Source of the DNA: CAVSJJ01 sp963771015
GTDB taxonomy: Bacteria; Actinomycetota; Actinomycetes; Actinomycetales; Dermatophilaceae
Direction of reading: 5' to 3'
Length of the DNA stretch: 64,000 bases
NCBI GenBank assembly: GCA_963771015.1
Contig: CAVYRN010000009.1
Span: 310,001-374,000, forward strand
Shown here: positions 1 to 8,822 of the stretch, in pieces
Position numbering within the stretch: position 1 is the stretch's first letter
How the letters are laid out: each line of letters starts with the position of its first letter
Translations under genes and position numbers: made by a program
The notes under the pieces: generated by a model
Told to the model about the DNA's origin: nothing
The model's input: only the letters and a program-made list of their open reading frames with translations
Database searches by the model: none

Positions 1-72
1 CCCTCGGCCGTCCGGGAACTGCCGGGGCGTGATGACCCAGGCACCCTCGACGGACAGCGGCACGATCTCCAT
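1..72 (-). CDS. rfbC: dTDP-4-dehydrorhamnose 3,5-epimerase, N-terminal 24 codons only
   Basis: The complement of the first 72 bases reads MEIVPLSVEGAWVITPRQ and then FPDGRG, the characteristic start of RmlC/RfbC epimerases, which usually begin MEIRPL..GAW..TP..H.D.RG. The enzyme converts dTDP-4-keto-6-deoxyglucose to dTDP-4-keto-rhamnose. The rest of the gene lies outside the window. Its ATG shares one base with the rfbA stop codon (TGATG), so the two are translationally coupled and read leftward. Identification rests on 24 residues plus position beside rfbA, rfbB and rfbD. Confidence 0.8.
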   Translation of the reverse strand, partial: MEIVPLSVEGAWVITPRQFPDGRG

Positions 73-947
73 CAGGCGTCCCGTCCCGCGGCGAGGATGC
101 CGACGAGGTACTCGCCGTAGCCGCTCTTGCGCAGGCTCTCGGCCAGACGGCCCAGCTGGGCGTCGTCGATCCACCCGTTGCGCCAGGCGATCTCCTCGAC
201 GCAGCCGATCTTGTGGCCCTGCCGCGCTTCGACGACGTGGACGAACTGCGAGGCGTCCATCAGGCCCTCGAAGGTGCCCGTGTCGAGCCAGGCGGTGCCC
301 CGGGGGAGCACGGTGACGGTGAGCGCGTCGCGGTGGAGGTACTCGGCGTTGACCGCGGTGATCTCGAGCTCGCCGCGGTCGCTCGGGGTGAGGTGGGCGG
401 CGATGTCGACGACGGTGTTGTCGTAGAAGTACAGACCGGGCACCGCATAGCTCGACCTCGGCCTTTCCGGCTTCTCCTCGATGGAGCGGACCACACCGCG
501 CTCGTCGAACTCGACGACGCCGTATGCCGACGGGTTGCTCACGTGGTAGGCGAAGATGTGCCCGCCGACGACATCGGTGTTGGCATGGAGCGCGGTCCCG
601 AGCCCGGTGCCGTAGAAGATGTTGTCGCCGAGGACGAGGGCGACGCAGTCCGAGCCGATGAAGTCCGCCCCGATGACGAACGCCTGGGCGAGGCCGTCGG
701 GGCTGGGCTGGACGGCATACGAGATCTCGACGCCCCAGTCGCGGCCGTCGCCGAGCAGGCGGCGGAACTGGTCGGCGTCCTGCGGGGTCGTGATGATGAG
801 GACCTCGCGGATCCCGGCCATCATGAGCGTCGACAGCGGGTAGTAGACCATCGGCTTGTCGTAGATGGGCATGAGCTGTTTGCTGATCCCGCGGGTGATG
901 GGGTGCAACCGCGTCCCGGAGCCGCCGGCGAGAATGATGCCCTTCAT
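72..947 (-). CDS. rfbA: glucose-1-phosphate thymidylyltransferase
   Basis: This enzyme joins dTTP and glucose-1-phosphate to give dTDP-glucose, the first step of dTDP-L-rhamnose synthesis, needed for actinobacterial cell-wall or surface glycans. The 291-residue product has the usual family length. It begins MKGIILAGGSGTRLHP with the nucleotide-binding GGSGTRL loop at residues 8-14, followed by KQLMPIYDKPMVYYPLS, and later GDNIFYG and the EEKPERP segment. I chose the ATG at 947 over longer upstream frames because the signature starts exactly there and a TAGGCT -10 box lies 7 nt upstream, which fits a leaderless message. It is divergent from rfbB and overlaps rfbC by one base. Confidence 0.96.
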   Translation of the reverse strand: MKGIILAGGSGTRLHPITRGISKQLMPIYDKPMVYYPLSTLMMAGIREVLIITTPQDADQFRRLLGDGRDWGVEISYAVQPSPDGLAQAFVIGADFIGSDCVALVLGDNIFYGTGLGTALHANTDVVGGHIFAYHVSNPSAYGVVEFDERGVVRSIEEKPERPRSSYAVPGLYFYDNTVVDIAAHLTPSDRGELEITAVNAEYLHRDALTVTVLPRGTAWLDTGTFEGLMDASQFVHVVEARQGHKIGCVEEIAWRNGWIDDAQLGRLAESLRKSGYGEYLVGILAAGRDA

Positions 948-954
948 GCGTCGC

Positions 955-960
955 AGCCTA
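955..960 (-). promoter_or_regulatory. -10 box of rfbA (leaderless)
   Basis: On the minus strand TAGGCT is followed by 7 nt and then the rfbA ATG. No ribosome binding site fits between them. This TANNNT-N6/7-start layout is the known actinobacterial leaderless promoter arrangement. Confidence 0.6.
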
Positions 961-997
961 TCTGCGCCGGTGGTGCGGGCCGGGGCGTCGGGTCGCC

Positions 998-1003
998 TAC
1001 GCT
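998..1003 (+). promoter_or_regulatory. -10 box of rfbB
   Basis: TACGCT is followed by 8 nt and the rfbB ATG. It faces the rfbA -10 box across the 64-bp divergent intergenic space, so both halves of the rhamnose pathway are probably transcribed from back-to-back promoters. Confidence 0.5.
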
Positions 1004-1011
1004 GATGGGTC

Positions 1012-2019
1012 ATGAAGGTCCTCGTCACCGGTGGCGCCGGGTTCATCGGCAGCAACTTCGTCCAGCTGACCCTGGCGACCCGGCCGGACGCCGAGGTGAC
1101 GGTGCTCGACGCGCTGACGTATGCCGGTTCCCGTGCGTCGCTGGCGGGTGTCGAGGATCGCGTCCGGCTCGTCGTCGGCGACATCGTCGACGCCGCGCTC
1201 GTCGACCGGCTCGTCGGGGACAGCGACGTCGTCGTCCACTTCGCCGCCGAGTCGCACAACGACAACTCCCTCGCCGACCCGTGGCCGTTCGTGTCGACCA
1301 ACGTCGTCGGGACGTTCACCCTCCTCGAGGCGGCCCGCCGACACGGGACGCGGTACCACCACATCTCGACCGACGAGGTCTACGGCGACCTCGAGCTCGA
1401 CGACCCCGCGCGGTTCTCCGAAGCCACGCCGTACAACCCGTCGAGCCCATACTCCTCGACCAAGGGGGCGAGCGACCTGCTCGTCCGCGCCTGGGTGCGC
1501 TCCTTCGGGGTGCGCGCGACGATCTCCAACTGCTCGAACAACTACGGCCCCCGTCAGCACGTCGAGAAGTTCATCCCGCGTCAGATCACGAACATCCTCG
1601 ACGGGGTGCGCCCCAAGCTCTACGGCGACGGCCTCAACGTCCGCGACTGGATCCACGTGGACGACCACAACACGGCCGTGTGGACGATCCTCGACAAGGG
1701 CGCGATCGGCGAGACCTACCTCATCGGGGCAGACGGAGAGGTCGACAACCTCACCGTCGTCCGGGACATCCTCGAGCTGATGGGCCGTGCGCCCGACGAC
1801 TTCGACCACGTCACCGACCGACCCGGCCATGACCGCCGCTACGCGATCGACTCGACCCGGCTGCGCACCGAGCTGGGGTGGGAGCCCCGCTACCCGAGCT
1901 TCCGGGACGGCCTCGCCGCGACGATCGAGTGGTACCGGACCAACGAGGACTGGTGGCGGCCGATGAAGTCCCGGACCGAGGCGAAGTACGCCGCGACGCA
2001 GAGCGTGGTGTCGCGCTGA
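1012..2019 (+). CDS. rfbB: dTDP-glucose 4,6-dehydratase
   Basis: Extended short-chain dehydrogenase that converts dTDP-glucose to dTDP-4-keto-6-deoxyglucose with tightly bound NAD. The 335-residue protein starts MKVLVTGGAGFIGSNF (Rossmann GGAGFIG at 7-13). It has the catalytic TDE in HISTDEVYGDL (about 117-127) and YSSTK at 147-151, which are the Thr/Asp/Glu and Tyr/Lys expected for RmlB. Length and motifs are complete. The stop codon overlaps the rfbD start (TGATG), so rfbB and rfbD form a coupled pair opposite rfbA-rfbC. Confidence 0.97.
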   Translation: MKVLVTGGAGFIGSNFVQLTLATRPDAEVTVLDALTYAGSRASLAGVEDRVRLVVGDIVDAALVDRLVGDSDVVVHFAAESHNDNSLADPWPFVSTNVVGTFTLLEAARRHGTRYHHISTDEVYGDLELDDPARFSEATPYNPSSPYSSTKGASDLLVRAWVRSFGVRATISNCSNNYGPRQHVEKFIPRQITNILDGVRPKLYGDGLNVRDWIHVDDHNTAVWTILDKGAIGETYLIGADGEVDNLTVVRDILELMGRAPDDFDHVTDRPGHDRRYAIDSTRLRTELGWEPRYPSFRDGLAATIEWYRTNEDWWRPMKSRTEAKYAATQSVVSR

Positions 2020-2876
2020 TGACCCGGTGGCTCGTCGCCGGGGCCAACGGAATGCTCGGCCGGGACCTGTGCGCGGTCCTGGAGGAGCGGGGCCACCTGG
2101 TCACCCGGGTCGACCGCGCCGAGCTCGACGTCCGCGACCCTGCGGCCTGCCGGGACCGGGTGGCCGGCCACGACGTCGTCGTCAACGTGGCGGCCTACAC
2201 CGCCGTCGACGCGGCCGAGAGCGACGAGGCCGCCGCCTTCGCGGTCAATGCGGTCGGTGCGGCCAACCTCGCGCGTGCGTCGACCGCGGCGGGTGCGGCC
2301 CTCGTGCAGGTCTCCACGGACTACGTCTTCTCGGGTGACGCCGTCGGCCCGTATGTCGCCTCGGCCCCTCTCGCACCCCGCTCCGCCTACGGGCGGACCA
2401 AGGCGGCGGGGGAGTGGGCGGCCCGGGCGGAGTGCCCGCGGCTGTGGCTGGTGCGGACGGCCTGGTTGTACGGAGCGCACGGGCCGAGCTTCCCCCGGAC
2501 GATGGCCCGGCTGGCGGGCGAGCGCGAGAGCGTCGACGTCGTCGACGACCAGGTCGGGCAGCCCACCTGGACCGTCGACCTGGCCGACGCGGTGGCCAGG
2601 CTCGTCGAGGCAGGTGCCCCGTTCGGGACCTACCACGGCACCGGAACGGGTCAGTGCTCGTGGTTCGACCTGGCCCGCGCCGTGTTCGCCGAGCTCGGCA
2701 TGGACCCCGAGCGGGTCCGACCGACGACGAGTGCCGCGTACGCCCGCCCTGCGCCGCGGCCCGCCTACAGCGTCCTCGACCACTCGATGTGGGCGGTCGC
2801 GGGGCTCGACGCCCTGCCGGACTGGCGCGACGCGCTGCACCGAGCGGCTCCCAGCGTCCTGACGCCCGAGGCATAG
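2019..2876 (+). CDS. rfbD: dTDP-4-dehydrorhamnose reductase
   Basis: Final step of the pathway: NAD(P)H reduction of dTDP-4-keto-L-rhamnose to dTDP-L-rhamnose. The 285-residue product begins MTRWLVAGANGMLGRDL with GANGMLG at 8-14. It then shows STDYVFSG at 99-106, YGRTK at 124-128 with the catalytic Tyr and Lys, and RTAWLYG, all typical of RmlD. The ATG at 2019 shares its A with the rfbB stop. An open frame continues upstream inside rfbB, but homology begins at this ATG. Only rfbC is incomplete within the window. Confidence 0.95.
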   Translation: MTRWLVAGANGMLGRDLCAVLEERGHLVTRVDRAELDVRDPAACRDRVAGHDVVVNVAAYTAVDAAESDEAAAFAVNAVGAANLARASTAAGAALVQVSTDYVFSGDAVGPYVASAPLAPRSAYGRTKAAGEWAARAECPRLWLVRTAWLYGAHGPSFPRTMARLAGERESVDVVDDQVGQPTWTVDLADAVARLVEAGAPFGTYHGTGTGQCSWFDLARAVFAELGMDPERVRPTTSAAYARPAPRPAYSVLDHSMWAVAGLDALPDWRDALHRAAPSVLTPEA

Positions 2877-2894
2877 CCGGCGCGGGGCGGTCGG

Positions 2895-2900
2895 TATGGT
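2895..2900 (+). promoter_or_regulatory. -10 box, leaderless start of the MDR gene
   Basis: TATGGT followed by 6 nt and the ATG at 2907. There is no Shine-Dalgarno sequence upstream of this start. Confidence 0.55.
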
Positions 2901-2906
2901 CGAGAC

Positions 2907-3875
2907 ATGCTTGCCGTCACCGCCGTCAGCCAGTCGCCCGATGACCCGCTGAGCGGGCTCGACGTCGGGGAGCGGCCCGACCCGCAGCCCCGCGACGGGT
3001 GGACGGTCGTCGACCTCAAGGCGTGCGCCCTCAACCACCACGACGTGTGGTCGCTGCGGGGCGTCGGGCTGCCCGCCGACCGGCTGCCGATGGTGCTCGG
3101 CTGCGACGGTGCTGGGGTCACCCCGGACGGCCGGGAGGTCATCGTCCATGCCGTCGTCCCGTCGCTCGGCTGGGTCGGCGACGAGACCCTCGACCCGCGG
3201 CGGACCCTGCTCTCCGAGCTCCACGACGGCACGCTCGCCGAGCGGGTGGCCGTCCCGACGCCCAACCTCGTGCCCAAGCCCGAGGGCCTGTCGTGGGAGC
3301 AGGCGGCCTGCCTGCCGACGGCCTGGCTCACGGCCTACCGGATGCTCTTCCGCAACGCCGGCGTGACCCCCGGCGCGACCGTCCTCGTCCAGGGGGCGGC
3401 GGGCGGGGTCGCCACCGCGCTCGTCCAGCTCGGTGCCGCCGCGGGGCTGCGGATGTGGGTGACGAGCCGCGATGCCGTCAAGGGCGAGCACGCGGTGGCG
3501 CTGGGGGCCGACCGGGCCTTCGAGTCCGGGGCCCGGCTGCCCGAGCGCGTCGACGCCGTGATGGAGACCGTCGGCGCCGCGACGTGGTCGCACTCGGTGA
3601 ACTCGCTCAACCCCGGCGGGACGATCGTCATCTCGGGTGCGACGTCGGGCGACGCCCCACCTCGGGCCGAGCTGACGAAGATCTTCTTCAAGCAGCTGCG
3701 GGTCGTCGGTTCGACGATGGGCAGCCGTGACGAGCTCGAGCGGCTGGCCCGCTTCGTCGTCGACGCGGGGATCGACCCGCTCATCGACTCGGTCCGTCCG
3801 CTCGCTCAGGCGAGCGAGGGCTTCCGGCGGATGGTCGACGGCAGCGTCGAGGGGAAGGTCGTCTTCACCGTCTGA
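2907..3875 (+). CDS. zinc-independent MDR-family NAD(P)-dependent oxidoreductase (quinone reductase-like)
   Basis: Medium-chain dehydrogenase/reductase of 322 residues. The GroES-like N-terminal half includes LNHHDVWSLRGVGLP and LGCDGAG. The Rossmann half contains VLVQGAAGGVATALVQLG, the nucleotide-binding turn. The structural four-cysteine zinc loop of alcohol dehydrogenases is missing, which favours a quinone oxidoreductase or enoyl-reductase-like activity over a classical zinc ADH. Substrate cannot be told from sequence. It stands alone between the rhamnose genes and a convergent SGNH hydrolase, with its own leaderless promoter. Confidence 0.85.
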   Translation: MLAVTAVSQSPDDPLSGLDVGERPDPQPRDGWTVVDLKACALNHHDVWSLRGVGLPADRLPMVLGCDGAGVTPDGREVIVHAVVPSLGWVGDETLDPRRTLLSELHDGTLAERVAVPTPNLVPKPEGLSWEQAACLPTAWLTAYRMLFRNAGVTPGATVLVQGAAGGVATALVQLGAAAGLRMWVTSRDAVKGEHAVALGADRAFESGARLPERVDAVMETVGAATWSHSVNSLNPGGTIVISGATSGDAPPRAELTKIFFKQLRVVGSTMGSRDELERLARFVVDAGIDPLIDSVRPLAQASEGFRRMVDGSVEGKVVFTV

Positions 3876-3897
3876 CGGCCCGGCCGTACGACACCGC

Positions 3898-4554
3898 TCA
3901 GGTGATGCGGAGCCAGTCCCCCCAGCCGTTGTGGAGGACGAGCCACGCGATGAGACCGTAGCCGGCCTGGCCGGGGTGGTCCGGGATGGTGCTCGCCGCG
4001 AGCTCCGAGCGCCATTGGTCGTGCCCGTTGAGCGGGGTGAAGCAGTCGACGAAGGGGACGCTGCGGCGCCCGCAGACGTCCGCCTGCGCCTCGACGAGGA
4101 CGGCGAGGCGGTCGTTGGTCTCCGTGTCAGCGGTGGGCGGCGGGCCGATGACGAAGGTCGACACCCCGTTGCTCGTCGCGTCGTCGAGGAGGTTGGCGAG
4201 GTTGAGCCGGTGCCGGGCCAGGGTGATCCCGGCGGTGACGTCGTCGGTGCCCGTCGAGATGACGAGCCGCCGCTCGGTGCGCCCGGCCCACCTCAGCGGG
4301 ACCTCGGTGCGCCACCGGCCGAGCAGATCCGCGGACGTGTCGCCGCGGATGCCGAGGTTGTAGGCCGTGAGCTCGACGTCGGGGTGGTGGGTCCGGCCGA
4401 CGACGCGGGTGACCCAGCCCTGCCCCTTGGGGTCGCCGAGACCGACGACGAGCGAGGAGCCGAGGAAGACCAGCGCGACGTCGCGATGGCCCTCCGGGGG
4501 TACGGCGACCTCGGGGCTCGGCGTGAACTCGATCTCCTTGGGGTCCTGGGTCAT
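3898..4554 (-). CDS. SGNH/GDSL-family hydrolase
   Basis: Predicted cytoplasmic esterase/lipase of the SGNH fold, 218 residues, without a signal peptide. The expected blocks are in order: LVFLGSSLVVGLGD (block I, nucleophile Ser), NLGIRGDTS (block II Gly), STGTDDV (block III) and IPDHPGQAGY (block V with the catalytic Asp and His). Block III normally reads GxND, and here the Asn is replaced by Asp (GTDD). The ATG at 4554 is preceded by GAGGA at 6 nt. The upstream neighbour is the DUF6104 gene on the same strand, 52 bp away, so they may be co-transcribed. Substrate unknown. Confidence 0.8.
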   Translation of the reverse strand: MTQDPKEIEFTPSPEVAVPPEGHRDVALVFLGSSLVVGLGDPKGQGWVTRVVGRTHHPDVELTAYNLGIRGDTSADLLGRWRTEVPLRWAGRTERRLVISTGTDDVTAGITLARHRLNLANLLDDATSNGVSTFVIGPPPTADTETNDRLAVLVEAQADVCGRRSVPFVDCFTPLNGHDQWRSELAASTIPDHPGQAGYGLIAWLVLHNGWGDWLRIT

Positions 4555-4606
4555 CTCCGGTCCTCGGTCACGGTGGCTGGCGCTGCTGGTCGGGGCGTTG
4601 CGGGTC

Positions 4607-4783
4607 TCACTCGTCCTCGTCGTCGAGCCTGGCCAGCCACGTGGCGAGCCGCTCGATCGGCACCTCGAAGTCGGGGTTGAGGTCGACGAAGGTCCTCAGC
4701 TGCTCGGCCAGCCACTCGACGGAGACCTCCTCCTCGCCCCGCCGGGCCGCGAGCTCCTCGATGCCGCGGTCGGTGAAGTACAC
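4607..4783 (-). CDS. DUF6104 family small protein
   Basis: A 58-residue acidic protein that starts with GTG and reads MYFTDRGIEELAARRGEEEV, then a WLAEQLR helix, FVDLNPDFEVPIERLATWL, and ends ARLDDEDE. The TDRGIEEL and NPDFEVPIERLATWLARLDDEDE segments match my recollection of the conserved actinobacterial DUF6104 family, whose function is not known. It has no SD. A TAGCCT -10 box lies 6 nt before the GTG, so the message is probably leaderless. It sits between kgd and the SGNH hydrolase on the same strand. Confidence 0.85.
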   Translation of the reverse strand: MYFTDRGIEELAARRGEEEVSVEWLAEQLRTFVDLNPDFEVPIERLATWLARLDDEDE

Positions 4784-4789
4784 GACGAG

Positions 4790-4795
4790 AGGCTA
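4790..4795 (-). promoter_or_regulatory. -10 box, leaderless start of the DUF6104 gene
   Basis: On the minus strand TAGCCT, 6 nt, then the GTG start. This supports the start codon in the absence of a ribosome binding site. Confidence 0.6.
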
Positions 4796-4878
4796 TCGAA
4801 CCTACGGGCCCGGGCCCGGTGGGCGCGCCCGCGCACCATCGGGTATGCCGTCTCGGCACGCCCGCCGCTCACGCCCGG

Positions 4879-7800
4879 TCAGCGGTCGAAGGCGCGCGCG
4901 ACGAGGTCGGCCTGCTCGGCCTGGTGCTTGCGCGGCGAACCGCTCGCCGGCGACGCCGACGGCTCGCGTGAGACGACCCGCAGCGGGCGGCGCTCGCCGA
5001 GGTCGGCCAGCGCCGGGGGCAGGTTGACCGCGAGGAAGGGCCAGGCACCCATGTTCTGCGGCTCGTCCTGAACGACGACGACGTCGGCCTCGGGGTAGCG
5101 CTCGAGCTCGTGGGCGAGGTCCGCTGCTGGGAGCGGGTAGTACTGCTCGAGACGCAGGATCGCCGTCTCCCGGTCGCCGCGGGCCGCGCGCTCGGCCTCG
5201 AGGTCGTGGACGACCTTCCCCGCGGCGATGAGCACCCGGCCCACCCGCCCGTCCGTCGCGCCCTCGTGGTCCGGGAGGACGGGACGGAACCGGCCGGTCG
5301 TGAAGTCCTCGGGACCACTCACCGCGGCGCGGAGCCGGAGCATCGACTTCGGCGTGAAGACGATGAGCGGGCGGCGCGGCCGCGAGTACGCCTGACGGCG
5401 CAGGAGATGGAAGTACGACGCGGGCGTCGACGGGTAGGCGACGGTCATGTTGTCCTGGGCGCACAACGTGAGGAACCGCTCGATCCGGGCCGACGAGTGG
5501 TCCGGGCCCTGGCCCTCGAACCCGTGCGGGAGGAGCAGGACGACCGAGGAACGCTGACCCCACTTCTGCTCCGAGCTCGAGACGAACTCGTCGATGATCG
5601 TCTGGGCGCCGTTGAGGAAGTCGCCGAACTGCGCCTCCCACAGGACGAGGGCGTCCGGGCGCTCGACGGAGTACCCGTACTCGAACCCCAACGCGGCGAA
5701 CTCCGACAGCAGCGAGTCGTAGACCCAGAAGCGGCCCTGTCCCTTGCCGAGGTAGAGCAGCGGCGTCCACTCCTCGGCGGTCCTGTTGTCGATGAGGACG
5801 GCGTGGCGCTGCACGAACGTGCCGCGCCGGCTGTCCTGGCCGGCGAGCCGGATCGGGGTGCCCTCGATGAGCAGGGACCCGAAGGCGAGCAGCTCGGCGG
5901 TGGACCAGTCGATGCCGCCCTCGTGCACGCTCACCGAGCGCTTCTCGAGCATCTGGCGCAGCTTGGCGTGCACGGTGAACCCGTCGGGAACGGCGACGAA
6001 GGAGTCGCCGATCCGCTTGAGGTCCTCCTCGCTGATGGCGGTGTCGGTGGCCGACCGGGTCGTCGCGTCGGCCGTGGGCGTCTGGGCGGCCGGCGGCTCG
6101 AGGCCCGGGTGGCCCTCGACGTCGGTGCCCGAGAAGGTCGGGTCGGCGTCCTCGGCCTCCTCCTCGGCCTCCTTGAGGGCCTGCTTGGTCTCGAGGAAGA
6201 CGCGCTCGAGCTGGGCCTGGTAGTCGCGCAGCGCGGCCTCGGCGTCCTCGACGGTGATGTCGCCGCGCCCGACGAGCGCCTCGGTGTAGAGCTTGCGAAC
6301 GCTGCGCTTGGCCTCGATGAGCCGGTACATCAGCGGCTGGGTCATCGACGGGTCGTCGCCCTCGTTGTGGCCGCGCCGGCGGTAGCAGACCATGTCGACG
6401 ACGACGTCCTTGTGGAACCGCTTCCGGAAGTCGTAGGCGAGCTCGGCGATGCGCACGCACGCCTCCGGGTCGTCGCCGTTCACGTGGAAGATCGGGGCCT
6501 GGATCATCCGGGCGACGTCGGTCGAGTAGGTGGACGAGCGCGACGAGCTCGGCGAGGTCGTGAAGCCGACCTGGTTGTTGATGACGACGTGGACCGTGCC
6601 GCCGGTGCGGTAGCCGCGCAGCTGGGACAGGTTGAGGGTCTCGGCCACGACGCCCTGCCCGGCGAAGGCGGCGTCGCCGTGCAGGAGGACCGGCAGCACG
6701 GTGAAGTCCTCGCCCGCGAGGTTGAGCCGGTCCTGCTTGGCCCGGACGATGCCCTCGAGGACCGGGTTGACGGCCTCGAGGTGCGAGGGGTTGGCCGCGA
6801 GGTAGACCTTCGTCGCCGAGCCGCTCTCGGCGACGAACTCGCCCTCGGTGCCGAGGTGGTACTTGACGTCGCCGGAGCCCTGCACCGAGTTGGGGTCCTG
6901 CTTGCCCTCGAACTCGCGGAAGATCTGCCCGTAGGACTTGCCGGCGATGTTGGCCAGGACGTTGAGGCGGCCGCGGTGCGGCATACCGATGCACACCTCG
7001 TCCATCTCGTCCTCGGCCGCCCGGCTGAGGACCTTGTCGAGCAGGGCGATGACCGACTCGCCGCCCTCGAGCGAGAAGCGCTTCTGGCCGACGAACTTGG
7101 TCTGCAGGAACGTCTCGAACGCCTCCGCGGCGTTGAGCCGACGCAGGATGCGCAGCTGCTCCTCGCGGGTCGTCTTGGCGTAGGGCACCTCGATCTTGGC
7201 CTGGAGCCACTCGCGCTGGTCCGGGTCCTGGATGTGCATGTACTCGATGCCGACGGTGCGGCAGTAGCTGTCGCGCAGGATGCCGAGGATCTTGCGCAGC
7301 TTGAGGAACGGCTCACCGCCGAAGCCACCCGTGGCGAAGTGCCGGTCCAGGTCCCACAGGGTGAGGCCGTGCCGGGTGATGTCGAGGTCGGGGTGACGTC
7401 GCTGGCGGTACTCCAGCGGGTCGGTGTCGGCCATGAGGTGGCCCCGGACCCGGTAGGCGTGGATGAGCTCCTGGACCCGGGCGACCTTGTTGATGTCGTC
7501 GTCGTGGGTGGCGGTGACGTCCTGGACCCACCGGATCGGCTCATACGGGATCCGCAGGCTCTCGAAGATCTCGTCGAAGAAGCCGTCCTCACCGAGGAGC
7601 AGCTGGTGGACCTTGCGCAGGAAGTCGCCGGACTGGGCGCCCTGGATGATCCGGTGGTCGTAGGTGCTCGTCAGGGTGAGGGTCTTGGAGACCGCGTTGC
7701 GGTTGAGGGTCTCGTTGCTCGCGCCCTGCCACTGCGCGGGGTACTCCAGGGCCCCGACCCCGATGATGGCGCCCTGGCCACTCATGAGCCGGGGCACCGA

Positions 7801-8658
7801 GTGGACGGTACCGATGGTCCCGGGGTTGGTGAGCGAGATCGTCGTGCCCTGGAAGTCCTCGACGGTGAGGGTGCCGCCCCGGGCCTTCTTGACGATCTCC
7901 TCGTATGCCGTCCAGAAGTGGGCGAAGTCCATCTGCTCGGCGGCCTTGATCGACGGCACCAGGAGCTGGCGCGTCCCGTCGGGCTTGGCGAGGTCGATGG
8001 CCAGGCCGAGGTTGACGTGCTTGGGGTGGACGAGGACCGGCTTGCCGGCCTCGTTGTGGTCGAAGCCGACGTTCATCTCGGCCATGACGCCCAGGGCCTT
8101 GACGATGGCGAAGCCGATGATGTGGGTGAAGGACACCTTGCCGCCGCGCGAGCGGGACAGGTGGTTGTTGATGACGATCCGGTTGTCGATGAGCAGCTTC
8201 GCCGGCACCGAGCGGACGCTCGTCGCGGTCGGGACCTCGAGCGAGGCCTCCATGTTCGTGACCACCCGGGCGGCGGCCCCGCGCAGGGGGGTGATGACGG
8301 GTTCCTCGGTCATCGTCGGTTCGGCCGGCTGGGCCGGCTCGCGCGGGGTGGGCGTGGGCTGCTGACCGCCGGGGGCCGGACGCTTGGGGGCGGCGGGGGG
8401 CTGCGGCGCCGGGGCCGCGGGCGCGGTCGTGGTGGTCGCCGGTGCCGCGCCGTTGCCGGCGTTCAGCCGGTGGCTGGCGGCGGCGGCGGCGCCCCGCCCC
8501 AGCGCGGCCTCGCCGGGCTCGTAGTCCCTGAAGAACTCCCACCATGCCTTGTCGACGTTGTGCTTGTCCTCGAGGTACTGGGCGTACAGCTCGTCCACCA
8601 GCCAGTCGTTCGGCCCGAAGGAGGTGAGGGGGTCGCTGGACGGTGACTGGTCAGGCAC
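4879..8658 (-). CDS. kgd: multifunctional 2-oxoglutarate metabolism enzyme (alpha-ketoglutarate decarboxylase/dehydrogenase E1-E2 fusion)
   Basis: Key TCA-cycle enzyme at the carbon/nitrogen branch point. In actinobacteria the dihydrolipoyl-succinyltransferase-type E2 catalytic domain and the thiamine-dependent E1 are fused. The 1259-residue product has the N-terminal FGPNDWLVDELYAQYLE segment (about 14-30), a Pro/Ala-rich linker (60-115), the E2-like domain (about 120-350) with YDHRIIQG at 333-340, and the E1 domain from about 380. The latter shows GDAAFAGQG at 661-669 followed by NNQ at 694-696, the thiamine diphosphate motif. There is no lipoyl domain, as usual for Kgd. The start is GTG at 8658 with AGAGG upstream. 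It reads alone, leftward. Confidence 0.97.
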   Translation of the reverse strand: MPDQSPSSDPLTSFGPNDWLVDELYAQYLEDKHNVDKAWWEFFRDYEPGEAALGRGAAAAASHRLNAGNGAAPATTTTAPAAPAPQPPAAPKRPAPGGQQPTPTPREPAQPAEPTMTEEPVITPLRGAAARVVTNMEASLEVPTATSVRSVPAKLLIDNRIVINNHLSRSRGGKVSFTHIIGFAIVKALGVMAEMNVGFDHNEAGKPVLVHPKHVNLGLAIDLAKPDGTRQLLVPSIKAAEQMDFAHFWTAYEEIVKKARGGTLTVEDFQGTTISLTNPGTIGTVHSVPRLMSGQGAIIGVGALEYPAQWQGASNETLNRNAVSKTLTLTSTYDHRIIQGAQSGDFLRKVHQLLLGEDGFFDEIFESLRIPYEPIRWVQDVTATHDDDINKVARVQELIHAYRVRGHLMADTDPLEYRQRRHPDLDITRHGLTLWDLDRHFATGGFGGEPFLKLRKILGILRDSYCRTVGIEYMHIQDPDQREWLQAKIEVPYAKTTREEQLRILRRLNAAEAFETFLQTKFVGQKRFSLEGGESVIALLDKVLSRAAEDEMDEVCIGMPHRGRLNVLANIAGKSYGQIFREFEGKQDPNSVQGSGDVKYHLGTEGEFVAESGSATKVYLAANPSHLEAVNPVLEGIVRAKQDRLNLAGEDFTVLPVLLHGDAAFAGQGVVAETLNLSQLRGYRTGGTVHVVINNQVGFTTSPSSSRSSTYSTDVARMIQAPIFHVNGDDPEACVRIAELAYDFRKRFHKDVVVDMVCYRRRGHNEGDDPSMTQPLMYRLIEAKRSVRKLYTEALVGRGDITVEDAEAALRDYQAQLERVFLETKQALKEAEEEAEDADPTFSGTDVEGHPGLEPPAAQTPTADATTRSATDTAISEEDLKRIGDSFVAVPDGFTVHAKLRQMLEKRSVSVHEGGIDWSTAELLAFGSLLIEGTPIRLAGQDSRRGTFVQRHAVLIDNRTAEEWTPLLYLGKGQGRFWVYDSLLSEFAALGFEYGYSVERPDALVLWEAQFGDFLNGAQTIIDEFVSSSEQKWGQRSSVVLLLPHGFEGQGPDHSSARIERFLTLCAQDNMTVAYPSTPASYFHLLRRQAYSRPRRPLIVFTPKSMLRLRAAVSGPEDFTTGRFRPVLPDHEGATDGRVGRVLIAAGKVVHDLEAERAARGDRETAILRLEQYYPLPAADLAHELERYPEADVVVVQDEPQNMGAWPFLAVNLPPALADLGERRPLRVVSREPSASPASGSPRKHQAEQADLVARAFDR

Positions 8659-8776
8659 GGAGGGTCCGCCTCTTTCACGGCTCGACGGCGACGGGATGGC
8701 TTAGCCAAGCCTATCTCCGGCGTGGTGTATGCCGCATGGGAGACCGCCGAACGGTTGCTGGACGTCGACGTTCGGT

Positions 8777-8814
8777 GACGCACCCCCGACCGGCGCGCCG
8801 ATCGGGGGTGCGTC
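8777..8814 (-). terminator. hairpin terminator after the ABC exporter genes
   Basis: A perfect 13-bp inverted repeat (GACGCACCCCCGA / TCGGGGGTGCGTC) with a 12-nt loop lies 9 bp past the permease stop. It separates that operon from the kgd promoter region. Confidence 0.75.
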
Positions 8815-8822
8815 CGGCCCGC

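Noticed and set aside
5110..8646. Very long open frame (over 1100 codons) on the strand opposite kgd
   Set aside because: It is the antisense shadow of a GC-rich gene. The translation is low-complexity Arg/Val/Glu/Leu without domains, while the kgd strand has full E2 and E1 motifs.
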